Under the pieces are notes generated by a model. It worked only from the letters and a program-made list of their open reading frames with translations. It did not search any database and was not told the DNA's origin. Positions 1 to 6,426 of a stretch of DNA of 17,751 nucleotides are shown here, piece after piece. The translations under genes were made by a program, and so were the position numbers. Location: positions 1 through 17,751 of the forward strand of contig JAAYRM010000043.1 of the NCBI GenBank assembly GCA_012518745.1, given 5' to 3'. This stretch comes from Tissierellia bacterium (GTDB lineage Bacteria > Bacillota > Clostridia > Tissierellales > Tepidimicrobiaceae). Within the stretch, counting starts at the first letter, position 1; every line of letters starts with the position of its first letter.

Positions 1-286
1 ATAAAATTATATTATCATCTTCATAAACGATATCCGGGGTAAGATTGCTTTCAATGATTTTAAGCTCCCCCCTGAATTTTTCGATGGTAGCATCGGCTAG
101 ATAGAGTTGAATGGTATCCCCTTCCGATATGATGGTATCCGGCGATGCCCTCCGTCCATTCAATTCTATATTCTTCTTCCTAATCATCTTGTAGATGAAC
201 CCCTTGGATGCTTTGGCTAGATACTTTCTTAAGAACCTATCTAGCCTCTGCCCCGCATCATTTTTCCAAATAATGATCTCCTTCAA
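1..286 (-). CDS. RluA-family rRNA pseudouridine synthase, N-terminal part (cut by window edge)
   Basis: Only the first ~95 codons are inside the window; the gene runs off the left edge. The translation opens with KEIIIWKNDAGQRLDRFLRK and continues with KASKGFIYKMIRKKNIELNG, the typical S4-like RNA-binding domain at the start of RluA/RluC/RluD enzymes, followed by 'EGDTIQLYLAD' and 'PDIVYEDDNIIL', the linker into the catalytic domain. The catalytic GRLD segment lies outside. The family isomerises uridine to pseudouridine in 23S rRNA or, for some members, tRNA; which site cannot be told here. The start is chosen as TTG at 286 because AAGGTG sits about six bases upstream; an in-frame GTG at 295 is the alternative but lies inside that ribosome binding site. 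It is divergent from the gene at 385. Confidence 0.85.
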   Translation of the reverse strand, partial: MKEIIIWKNDAGQRLDRFLRKYLAKASKGFIYKMIRKKNIELNGRRASPDTIISEGDTIQLYLADATIEKFRGELKIIESNLTPDIVYEDDNIIL

Positions 287-384
287 AACCCTCACCTTTT
301 TCCTATTCTTATGCTATAATTATATTATATACTAACAATATATCAAAACCCGTTCGAAATAGGATTTAAAAGAGGTGAGTCTAT

Positions 385-858
385 ATGGAAGATCTGTTGG
401 AAAGAATAAAGGATATACTATATGATGGTATAGATTATATAATCATGATCGCTATAATAGTCGTAGTCATCCTCGTCATCAACTGGAGGCTAGGTGGACT
501 ATTTGCTCCAAACGATATTAAAATAGCATCTGATACCCCGAAAACCATATCTGAGGATGGGTACGAAGATGATAGCTCAGAACCCTCCGAAGAAGGCGAT
601 GAGGAGCTACCGGATGATATATCTCCAACCCCTCAGAATGAATCACCATCGAGCACCCTAATAGAACTATATATTCCAGCAGGCTCTACATCTTCAAGTA
701 TCGGAGATGCATTGATAATTAAGGGCCTAATCGAAGATAAGGCAATATTCCTGGAGGAGATCAAGAAATCTAACCTGGAAACCAAGCTCAGGCATGGTAT
801 GTATAGGATACCGCTAAATAGTTCCATAGGTGAGATATTGGATATACTTACCAGTTAG
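385..858 (+). CDS. Small membrane-anchored protein with an MltG/YceG LysM-like domain, no transglycosylase domain
   Basis: 157 residues. Residues 17-34 form one strongly hydrophobic segment (IIMIAIIVVVILVI), so the protein is probably a single-pass membrane protein. Residues ~45-90 are an acidic, Ser/Pro-rich linker. Residues ~92-157 ('IELYIPAGSTSSSIGDALI', then 'GLIEDKAIFLEEIK', 'LRHGMYRIPLNSSIGEILDIL') match the pattern of the LysM-like subdomain that precedes the catalytic domain of MltG (YceG), the endolytic transglycosylase that ends glycan strands. Full MltG is about 330-380 residues; the catalytic half with its essential Glu is absent, and the frame ends cleanly at TAG rather than by an obvious frameshift. 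A peptidoglycan-binding or regulatory role is an inference. The ATG follows AGAGGTGAG at good spacing. The gene is convergent with the next one. Confidence 0.8.
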   Translation: MEDLLERIKDILYDGIDYIIMIAIIVVVILVINWRLGGLFAPNDIKIASDTPKTISEDGYEDDSSEPSEEGDEELPDDISPTPQNESPSSTLIELYIPAGSTSSSIGDALIIKGLIEDKAIFLEEIKKSNLETKLRHGMYRIPLNSSIGEILDILTS

Positions 859-902
859 AATTTCTGTGGTATGGGATAGATCATATGATCTGCAATGATA
901 AA

Positions 903-928
903 AAAACAGTAGAAGAATCTACTGTTTT
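903..928. terminator. Bidirectional terminator hairpin
   Basis: AAAACAGTAG (903-912) pairs with CTACTGTTTT (919-928), a 10-bp stem extended by one A-T pair around a short loop. It is flanked by A-rich sequence on the left and T-rich sequence on the right, so it can serve both converging genes. The minus-strand stop codon at 927-929 lies at its edge. Confidence 0.7.
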
Positions 929-1478
929 AATACCTTTCGTTTATATATTCATCGATGAGAGATATCCGCATATCCTCTACAAAGACCCCTTCTTCCTTCA
1001 GCATCCGTAATAGCCAATGGCTTTTGGAATGAAATATAGCTTCTTCGTAATCCAATAGGACTATTTCGTATAGCTTATCTTGAAGGTATTTGGACTCCAC
1101 CTGTATAAAGTAGGCCTCCATATTGGAGAAGTTCAGATACCTCAACAGTTCCAATGTAGCCTTATCCTTATCCTCGTAATATTGGGTCCCCTTATCCTTA
1201 TAATAGGTATAGTCCTTTTTATGCTCCTCGGATCTTCTAGCATCCTTGGCCAACATATTATAGTACTTTGCCAATACATTATAGTATTGATAATTGTACA
1301 TCCCTTTTTCATAGCTATCTATTCTAGAAAATGGTTTTATATTCATATCCCGTACTATATCAAAGTTATACTCCAAGAATTCACGCTTTGAGATATCCCC
1401 ATTGGCATACTGAATGATCAGGGAGCTCCTATTATCAAAAAAATCCTGAAACTTATCTTCTCTTTCCTGAAAAACCAA
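927..1478 (-). CDS. Uncharacterised conserved-looking protein, possibly DUF6648
   Basis: About 183 residues, very rich in Tyr, Asp, Glu, Lys and Arg, with no signal peptide or membrane segment, so probably cytoplasmic. Blocks such as 'FDNRSSLIIQYANGDISKRE', 'NIKPFSRIDSYEKGMYNYQY' and 'YYNVLAKYYNMLAKDARRSE' suggest a helical fold. From memory it resembles the Clostridia/Tissierellia family DUF6648, but I cannot verify that. Function is unknown and I do not assign one. The start is unclear: GTG 1487, TTG 1484 and TTG 1478 are all in frame. AAAGG ending at 1487 overlaps the GTG and is 8 bases from TTG 1478, so 1478 is preferred. It lies 49 bases downstream of the RsuA-type gene on the same strand and may be co-transcribed with it. 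Confidence 0.75.
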   Translation of the reverse strand: MVFQEREDKFQDFFDNRSSLIIQYANGDISKREFLEYNFDIVRDMNIKPFSRIDSYEKGMYNYQYYNVLAKYYNMLAKDARRSEEHKKDYTYYKDKGTQYYEDKDKATLELLRYLNFSNMEAYFIQVESKYLQDKLYEIVLLDYEEAIFHSKSHWLLRMLKEEGVFVEDMRISLIDEYINERY

Positions 1479-1527
1479 TTCCAACACCTTTCTAAATAGT
1501 TGATCTACATAGATTATATCACAATCT

Positions 1528-2253
1528 CTACCGTTTTTCCTTCAATAATGCAATTTCCTCTTCAGTCAATTCCCTGTATTCCCCTAATTCCAAGGTCTCA
1601 TCTAATTTAAGTTCCCCCATAGATATCCTCTTTAAATACATTACCTCCATACCTATGGCTTGAAACATCCGCTTAACCTGATGAAATTTTCCCTCTCTTA
1701 TGGTTAGTTCTACCTCGGAAAATAGATTGGACTCGAAGATTTTAAGTTCAGCTGGTAGGGTTCTGTAGCCATCATCTAATGATATGCCATCTGAGAATAA
1801 CTCCCTATGGGAATCATCTACGGTCCCGTTCACTTTTGCATAATAGGTCTTGTGTACGCCCTTTTTAGGGGAAAGCAGCTCATGCGCTAATTGCCCATCA
1901 TTGGTCAAGAGCAACAAACCCTCCGTATCCTTATCCAATCTTCCGACAGGGAAGGGCTTAAAGATCAAATATTCTATATCTACCAGATCCAATACGGTCC
2001 TATTCATTGGATCGTTAGTCGAGGATACCACGCCCTTTGGCTTATTCAACATCAGATATATATGCTCCCTATATTGTATCCTCATATTATCCAAGGTGAT
2101 CCTATCCACATATGGGTCTATCTTAAGGCTATTATCCATTACGATTCTATTATTCACCTCTACCCTACCATCCCTGATAACCCTTTTTATATCCTTTCGG
2201 CTTCCATATCCCATATTGGATAAGATTTTATCCAGTCTTTGTTTTTTTCCCAT
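1528..2253 (-). CDS. RsuA/RluB-family pseudouridine synthase
   Basis: 241 residues from ATG 2253. Residues 1-60 form an S4 RNA-binding domain ('QRLDKILSNMGYGSRKDIK'). 'YLMLNKPKGVVSSTNDP' at 66-82 opens the catalytic domain, and 'FPVGRLDKDTEGLLLLTNDG' at 101-120 is the RsuA-family signature, with the catalytic aspartate in GRLD (D107). 'HQVKRMFQAIGM' near the C-terminus is also typical. The family converts a single rRNA uridine to pseudouridine (16S U516 for RsuA; 23S helix-loop sites for RluB/E/F); the site cannot be read from sequence. The chosen ATG has AAGGGGA 6 bases upstream. A TTG at 2268 is in frame, but that ribosome binding site lies inside the extension. Length is normal for the family. 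Confidence 0.93.
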   Translation of the reverse strand: MGKKQRLDKILSNMGYGSRKDIKRVIRDGRVEVNNRIVMDNSLKIDPYVDRITLDNMRIQYREHIYLMLNKPKGVVSSTNDPMNRTVLDLVDIEYLIFKPFPVGRLDKDTEGLLLLTNDGQLAHELLSPKKGVHKTYYAKVNGTVDDSHRELFSDGISLDDGYRTLPAELKIFESNLFSEVELTIREGKFHQVKRMFQAIGMEVMYLKRISMGELKLDETLELGEYRELTEEEIALLKEKR

Positions 2254-2363
2254 AAAATTCCCCTTCAAACCATTTTATTAACCCTCAGATACTTCTAGTA
2301 TAAATAATTAAAAAAAACACAAGATAGTTTTAGATATCATTAAAATATGAAAGGAGATTTGCT

Positions 2364-2549
2364 ATGCATGTAGATAAAAAAGATGAAGCACTAGATGGAG
2401 TAAAATGTATCGTCAACACCTGTCATTATCACGTCGAGGGTGACTATTGCAGTGCAGCTGAAATCGAAATTCAACCGAGAAATGCCACCACAACTGAAGA
2501 AACCGATTGCGCTACCTTTAGACCACTTCACGAGCAATCCATGAGATAA
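2364..2549 (+). CDS. DUF1540-type small cysteine protein
   Basis: 61 residues with four cysteines (C15, C20, C28, C49). The spacing 'VKCIVNTCHYHVEGDYCSAA' followed by 'TDCATFRP' is the pattern of DUF1540, a family of short Cys-rich, probably metal-binding proteins common in Clostridia, some of them made during sporulation. No biochemical function is established that I can cite. The N-terminal ~12 residues are hydrophilic and there is no signal peptide. The start is secure: GAAAGGAG lies just upstream of the ATG. It stands alone, divergent from the RsuA-type gene and convergent with the P-loop gene. Confidence 0.85.
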   Translation: MHVDKKDEALDGVKCIVNTCHYHVEGDYCSAAEIEIQPRNATTTEETDCATFRPLHEQSMR

Positions 2550-2559
2550 TGACTCCACT

Positions 2560-2590
2560 GGAAGCAGAATAGATTGCCTATTCTGTTTCC
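2560..2590. terminator. Convergent hairpin at the shared 3' ends
   Basis: Bases 2560-2572 pair with 2578-2590 (13 bp, one G-T pair) around the five-base loop ATTGC. It lies ten bases after the DUF1540 stop and contains the TAG stop of the minus-strand gene (2578-2580). There is no real T-run on either side, so a terminator role is probable but not certain; an RNA 3'-end stabiliser is possible. Confidence 0.5.
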
Positions 2591-3003
2591 AACTCTATAC
2601 AATTATCCCTTAACGCCTGAGGCAGCTGCTCTAGTCTAAAGTCGGCCCCTATAAAGAACTCCACATCGAATTCTTCCCCTATTATACCAAGTTTTTTTGA
2701 TAACTCCTCCATGGCATCTATATCCAATTTCATAATCTTATATATTCCATCTATATATACCTTCTCCACGTCGTAGTCCTGACCGATTATGCCGCATAGA
2801 AAGCCGTAGAGGGCTTCGATGCTGGATATCTTGAATTCCACGGCATTTATAAGCCTTATCGTATAATTTAGATTGAATATATGATCATCGTCCACATCCA
2901 CGAACACTATATTCCCGTTGCCCTTTAGCATCTCCTCATTTGCCCTATTCACCAACCATTTGGTTTTGCCGCTACCCTGCAACCCCAGTATATACTTGAC
3001 CAT
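2578..3003 (-). CDS. Mini P-loop NTPase-like protein, function unknown
   Basis: 141 residues. The N-terminus 'MVKYILGLQGSGKTKWLVNR' carries a clear Walker A motif GLQGSGKT (7-14). Possible Walker B segments are 'NIVFVDVDDDH' (~31-41) and 'VEKVYIDGIYK'. The protein is much shorter than a typical AAA+, PilT or ABC ATPase and has no sensor or arginine-finger region I can recognise. Similar short proteins in Clostridia are sometimes labelled as twitching-motility PilT-like; nothing here supports that role. It resembles a nucleotide-binding half such as a small kinase or adaptor. There is no membrane segment. The start is supported by GAGGTG eight bases upstream. It is 72 bases downstream of the HAD gene on the same strand and may be co-transcribed. 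Confidence 0.8.
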   Translation of the reverse strand: MVKYILGLQGSGKTKWLVNRANEEMLKGNGNIVFVDVDDDHIFNLNYTIRLINAVEFKISSIEALYGFLCGIIGQDYDVEKVYIDGIYKIMKLDIDAMEELSKKLGIIGEEFDVEFFIGADFRLEQLPQALRDNCIELETE

Positions 3004-3074
3004 AATGAATGCACCTCACTTTTAATTTATATATTATATTCTTAAGGTTATTACCCTTTAATATAATTCCATCC

Positions 3075-3908
3075 CTATAACCCCAAAATTCTTTTTAATT
3101 CAAAAGCTACCCCAGATTCATTATTGTCCTTTTGGGTGATTATATCTGCCACCCGCTTGGCTCCCTCACTTGCATTTTTCATGGCAATCCCACAACCCGC
3201 ATTCTTGATCATCTGTATATCGTTATTATCATCCCCTATAGCTACGATCTCCGACCTATCTATCCCTTTTGATTCAGCATATTCCAATAGGCTTAACCAC
3301 TTACAGCCCTGGGGGTTCATTACCTCCAGTAGGGATTCAGCTATCTGGATATTCTCCATTATATGCGAACTATATCGCGTGGGATACCTCTCCATTATCT
3401 CTAGATGGAAATCCTCGATATCCTCCTTGTTCCCCACATATACGACCACCAATATCCTGTCATTTTCGATTTCAAGGTAGCTATCCACCTTTCTATGCCT
3501 ATCCCCAGCCCATTTTAAATAGCTATGATAATTTTCGTGATCCTTATCCATCTCTATTATTACATCATAGCCCTCATCATAGTTATTTACATGGACAATA
3601 GGATGTAGTTTTCGCTTTCTTCCTTCCTCTATAAGAAATCTAAAATCATTTAGATCTAAATACTTGGTAATGATCGTGCTATCGGTAATTGCTTCCCTTA
3701 CCACATTTCCGTTATTGGCCAATATTATCATGGGTCCATTAATCCCCTTAGTCAACTGTTTAGCGGACCAATACCTCCTACCAGTCGCTATCACGATCTC
3801 ATATCCCCTATCCGCATGCCTATTGAATAATTCCATGTTCTCTTCGGAAATCCATTTCTCATCGTTTAACAGGGTGCCATCTAAGTCTACGGCAACCAGT
3901 TTATACAT
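3075..3908 (-). CDS. Cof-type HAD-IIB family phosphatase
   Basis: 277 residues, normal for the Cof/YidA subfamily. Motif I is 'VAVDLDGTLLND' with nucleophile D8 and acid/base D10. Motif II is 'IVIATGRR' (T42). A lysine in the 'GCKWLSLL' region (~203) is the probable motif III residue, and motif IV is GDDNND (225-230), which binds Mg2+. The middle segment (~85-190) is the C2B-type cap that decides substrate. These are cytoplasmic Mg2+-dependent phosphatases acting on sugar phosphates, flavin precursors or other small metabolites; the substrate cannot be predicted. The ATG follows AGAGGTGAT. The promoter region immediately upstream holds a three-copy 13-bp repeat (3921-3959). Confidence 0.92.
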   Translation of the reverse strand: MYKLVAVDLDGTLLNDEKWISEENMELFNRHADRGYEIVIATGRRYWSAKQLTKGINGPMIILANNGNVVREAITDSTIITKYLDLNDFRFLIEEGRKRKLHPIVHVNNYDEGYDVIIEMDKDHENYHSYLKWAGDRHRKVDSYLEIENDRILVVVYVGNKEDIEDFHLEIMERYPTRYSSHIMENIQIAESLLEVMNPQGCKWLSLLEYAESKGIDRSEIVAIGDDNNDIQMIKNAGCGIAMKNASEGAKRVADIITQKDNNESGVAFELKRILGL

Positions 3909-3920
3909 ATTATCACCTCT

Positions 3921-3959
3921 ATATTGTTATATGATATTGTTATATAATATTATTATATG
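3921..3959. repeat. Three tandem 13-bp AT-rich repeats
   Basis: ATATTGTTATATG (3921-3933), ATATTGTTATATA (3934-3946) and ATATTATTATATG (3947-3959) follow one another without gaps. They fill most of the 72-bp gap between the methyltransferase stop and the HAD phosphatase start, where that gene's promoter would have to lie. Confidence 0.75.
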
Positions 3960-3980
3960 GGCTTGTCCTGTGGAAGATGG

Positions 3981-5357
3981 CTATATCCTATGCACCATCC
4001 AATTCTCCTGACCGAATATATCCATATATCTTATATATATATCCTTACCCTTAAAACCCCCACTGAAGATATTTATTTTGGGTTCAATGATTATTCTATC
4101 ACCTCGCCTATAATTCTGCCAATTTATTATGGGTATACCCCCATCATAATCCATATCTATCCCTATAAAATCTATCAATGCCAACGGTTCATCCGTTGCA
4201 ACCTCTTCGATTATTTTTCTATTCTTTCCACCTATATCCATATTGTCCATATTGAAATGATAATCGCCTAACTCTATTTCCAACCCTTCCCGCCCCTCTT
4301 CATCGGTTATCAATTTGATATCCCTGATCGTCAGTTTGCCCGCCATATCCAAATCGTCAGGCGATCTTATTATGCTAAAGGGTAGGACATCATTTTCCAA
4401 CAACCTTTTGATGGTGGTCACTGTTGCCAATGCCCCATTATCCGCCAGTATCCACCTTCTGTTCAATTTATCGGCCATTACCCCGGTGGTGCCACTGCCG
4501 GCAAAGAAATCCGCTACGATGGAATCTTCGTTAGAGGAGGATAATATTATCCTTTCCAGCAGATTTTCAGGCTTTTGGGTATCATAATCCACCCGCTCCC
4601 CAGATGTTCTGCCCACCATATCTACGGCCCATACATCCCTCATATTGACCAAGGTATACCATCCCATCTCATCCTCATATTCCTTAACCCCTTTAAAACC
4701 ATAGGGCCTGAAACCCCTATTATAGGATTTCTCCTTCTGTACATTGAATATATAATCTTTGGTCTTGCTATAGACCAATATATTATCATGCTTTCTTGAG
4801 AAGTATCTTCTGCTCGTACCACCCGACTTATAGGACCATATTATTTCATTTAGAAAATTATTCTGCCCAAATACCTGATCCATCAATACCTTCACATAGT
4901 GGACGGTCCTATAATCCAAATGGATATATATACTGCCCCTATCGCTTAAGAGTTCCCTCATCAGATACAATCTAGGGTATATCATTTCTAAGTAGGCTGC
5001 TAACCCGCCCTTCCATGTATCATCATATGCTAGATATTCTATATTCCTCTCGTCATTCCCATATTTTATCCTACTCCTACCTCTATACCTAGATTTCGTC
5101 AGGAATGGGGGGTCTATATATATCAGATCGATTTCACCCCTATAACCCCTCCGTAATAAATCCTTAATCGCCATCAGATTATCAGCCCTATATAGCCGAT
5201 TGGACCACGCCTTGGTATCTGGGTCAGCCTCCCCATGACCCATAGGATAAACAATCTCCTTCCTCCCCATAGAAATCTCTGGGGAATTTATTATGGTTTC
5301 GGCCCTCTCAATCCCATTTTCAATTATCCGTGGCAAGCTACCTATTATCGAATGCAT
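3981..5357 (-). CDS. Solitary beta-class site-specific DNA methyltransferase (N6-adenine or N4-cytosine)
   Basis: 458 residues. Catalytic motif IV, DPPF, is at 82-85, preceded by 'NRLYRADNLMAIKDLL'. 'TQKPENLLERI' is at 260-270, and the SAM-binding motif I 'FFAGSGTT' is at 284-291, followed by 'LNRRWILAD'. Motif IV before motif I places it in the beta class, as in type III Mod proteins and some type II enzymes. DPPF points to exocyclic amino methylation, most likely N6-adenine. Residues ~90-250 should hold target recognition. A C-terminal extension of ~150 residues (310-458) has no motif I recognise. No restriction endonuclease, res subunit or specificity gene is adjacent, so it appears to be an orphan enzyme. 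The ATG has GGGGGATGAG upstream. Function as a methyltransferase is confident; target sequence and biological role are unknown. Confidence 0.9.
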   Translation of the reverse strand: MHSIIGSLPRIIENGIERAETIINSPEISMGRKEIVYPMGHGEADPDTKAWSNRLYRADNLMAIKDLLRRGYRGEIDLIYIDPPFLTKSRYRGRSRIKYGNDERNIEYLAYDDTWKGGLAAYLEMIYPRLYLMRELLSDRGSIYIHLDYRTVHYVKVLMDQVFGQNNFLNEIIWSYKSGGTSRRYFSRKHDNILVYSKTKDYIFNVQKEKSYNRGFRPYGFKGVKEYEDEMGWYTLVNMRDVWAVDMVGRTSGERVDYDTQKPENLLERIILSSSNEDSIVADFFAGSGTTGVMADKLNRRWILADNGALATVTTIKRLLENDVLPFSIIRSPDDLDMAGKLTIRDIKLITDEEGREGLEIELGDYHFNMDNMDIGGKNRKIIEEVATDEPLALIDFIGIDMDYDGGIPIINWQNYRRGDRIIIEPKINIFSGGFKGKDIYIRYMDIFGQENWMVHRI

Positions 5358-5428
5358 TATAATCTCATCCCCCTATAGAATCCATAATCATATTATACAA
5401 CATTTAGTCATATATATGGAATTAAAGG

Positions 5429-5457
5429 TTGACTTTTCTATCCTAGTATAATAAGAT
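5429..5457 (+). promoter_or_regulatory. Probable promoter of the trpP T-box transcript
   Basis: TTGACT (5429-5434) is separated by 17 bases from TAAGAT (5452-5457), a reasonable sigma-A pair just upstream of the T-box. A stronger -10-like TATAAT is also present but sits only 12 bases from the -35. Confidence 0.5.
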
Positions 5458-5464
5458 ATTAGAA

Positions 5465-5755
5465 AATAAAACAAATTCAGTGCGTAGAAATAGTAATTAA
5501 ACAGGCGTAGTTTCAGCGAGTCGGGATTGGTGGGAGCCGATAGCTAACCTTTTAATGAATGGGTCTACAAGGAACTTAATGAAATGGTATTTCCAGAGTA
5601 GTTAATGTCGGGCATTTCCCGTTATAGGAATCAGGATATCAAACCGTTGGTTTCGTATCCCATAGAGGGATCATCTATGCATTAGATGGTCTAAATTAAG
5701 GTGGCACCGCGAATATATGTCTTTCGTCCTTTTATAGGATTGAAGGGCTTTTTTT
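5465..5755 (+). promoter_or_regulatory. T-box riboswitch, tryptophan specifier (UGG)
   Basis: The T-box signature AAGGTGGCACCGCG is at 5698-5711. In stem I, helix GTAGA (5484-5488) pairs with TCTAC (5564-5568). The specifier loop has AGTA (5492-5495) on the 5' side and GAA-TGG-G on the 3' side, giving specifier UGG at 5560-5562. The conserved AGCGAG bulge and the GGTGGGA distal-loop element lie at ~5515-5535. The antiterminator bulge TGGC (5702-5705) would pair with a GCCA end, which fits G73 of bacterial tRNA-Trp. The terminator is GTCCTT/AAGGGC (5726-5748) followed by seven T. Uncharged tRNA-Trp should stabilise the antiterminator and switch on the downstream Trp transporter gene. The exact 5' end is inferred from the promoter. 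Confidence 0.92.
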
Positions 5756-5800
5756 ATTAGAATTTTAAAATATCGTTAAGAAGGTGGTGAATAGTATGTT

Positions 5801-5878
5801 GTGAACAGAAGAAGGTGGCTGGAAAAATCAAGGAATACAAACAAAAAAGGAGAGTTGTATTATGAAATTAAGAAATAA
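5801..5878 (+). CDS. Possible short leader ORF overlapping the trpP start
   Basis: GTG at 5801 opens a 25-codon frame that begins M-N-R-R-R-W-L-E-K and ends at TAA 5876-5878, 14 bases past the trpP ATG. It has one Trp codon at position 6 and is very basic. AAGGTGGTG (5781-5789) is 11 bases upstream, rather far. The same site is better placed for ATG 5796, which gives only M-L-stop. The frame could couple translation to trpP or sense Trp-tRNA, but may be chance. Confidence 0.25.
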   Translation: MNRRRWLEKSRNTNKKGELYYEIKK

Positions 5879-6377
5879 TATCTTAACAGCATTACTATTG
5901 GCCACTGGCCTTATATTGCATCAGATTACACCGGGTATATTGGGTGGGATGAAATTCGACTTTCTCCTATCCTTCGTATTTATATCCTTAATAATAAATC
6001 CTACATTTGAAAACACCCTTTTAACCGGCCTATTAGGTGGTTTGCTTGCGGCAATGACGACTGCGTTCCCCGGGGGACAGATACCCAATGTCATCGATAA
6101 ACTGGTAGCATGCTTCGTATTGTTTCCCATTATAAGGCTCATCCCTCGTGAACGATTTAATCTGATGGTCACGGTTTTAATAGGTGGCCTTGGCACCTTG
6201 GTAAGCGGCACGGCATTTCTAGCATCAGCTCTATTCATCGTAGGCCTTCCAGCCCCGATGTCGAGCCTGATGGTCACCGTAGTCCTTCCCACGGTCGTGG
6301 TAAATGCGGTAGGTACAGCCCTTCTATATACGGTAGTCAAGCGGGTAATAAGGGTATCAGGATTCAGTTTGGATTAA
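5862..6377 (+). CDS. trpP: Tryptophan transporter TrpP (YhaG-like)
   Basis: 171 residues, almost entirely hydrophobic, with about five membrane segments. 'TPGILGGMKFDFLLSF' (~23-38) and 'TTAFPGGQIPNVIDK' (66-80) match the conserved segments of Bacillus subtilis TrpP/YhaG, a small membrane protein for tryptophan uptake. Length is as expected. The T-box upstream carries a Trp specifier, which independently supports the substrate. The ATG follows AAAAAAGGAG; the 106-base gap between the T-box terminator and this start holds a possible leader ORF (5801-5878). The gene stands alone and ends at a strong terminator 5 bases after the stop. Whether it works alone or with an energising partner cannot be told from the sequence. 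Confidence 0.93.
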   Translation: MKLRNNILTALLLATGLILHQITPGILGGMKFDFLLSFVFISLIINPTFENTLLTGLLGGLLAAMTTAFPGGQIPNVIDKLVACFVLFPIIRLIPRERFNLMVTVLIGGLGTLVSGTAFLASALFIVGLPAPMSSLMVTVVLPTVVVNAVGTALLYTVVKRVIRVSGFSLD

Positions 6378-6382
6378 AGCAT

Positions 6383-6410
6383 AGGCGGTCTTTTGACCGC
6401 CTTATTTTGT
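6383..6410 (+). terminator. Rho-independent terminator after trpP
   Basis: AGGCGGTC (6383-6390), a TTTT loop, then GACCGCCT (6395-6402): an 8-bp GC-rich stem followed by TTATTTTG. It starts 5 bases after the trpP stop. Confidence 0.85.
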
Positions 6411-6426
6411 GAGCGTATTCGCCTAC

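Noticed and set aside
711..729. NrdD zinc site defect was considered as a damaged gene (residues 713-729, 'RDPIC' in place of CxxC)
   Set aside because: These numbers are NrdD residues, not window bases. The rest of NrdD is intact and, from memory, this Asp variant is common in the class III subgroup, so it is not evidence of inactivation.
3124..3601. Long plus-strand frames opposite the Cof-type HAD gene
   Set aside because: They lie wholly inside a gene with all its catalytic motifs, have no ribosome binding sites and show low-complexity composition.
3981..5357. Complete restriction-modification system around the methyltransferase
   Set aside because: Neighbouring genes on both sides are a HAD phosphatase and a T-box/trpP unit; no nuclease, helicase or specificity gene is present.
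5921..6340. Open frame of 139 codons on the minus strand opposite trpP
   Set aside because: Shadow of the hydrophobic trpP frame: composition is odd, there is no ribosome binding site, and trpP is well supported.
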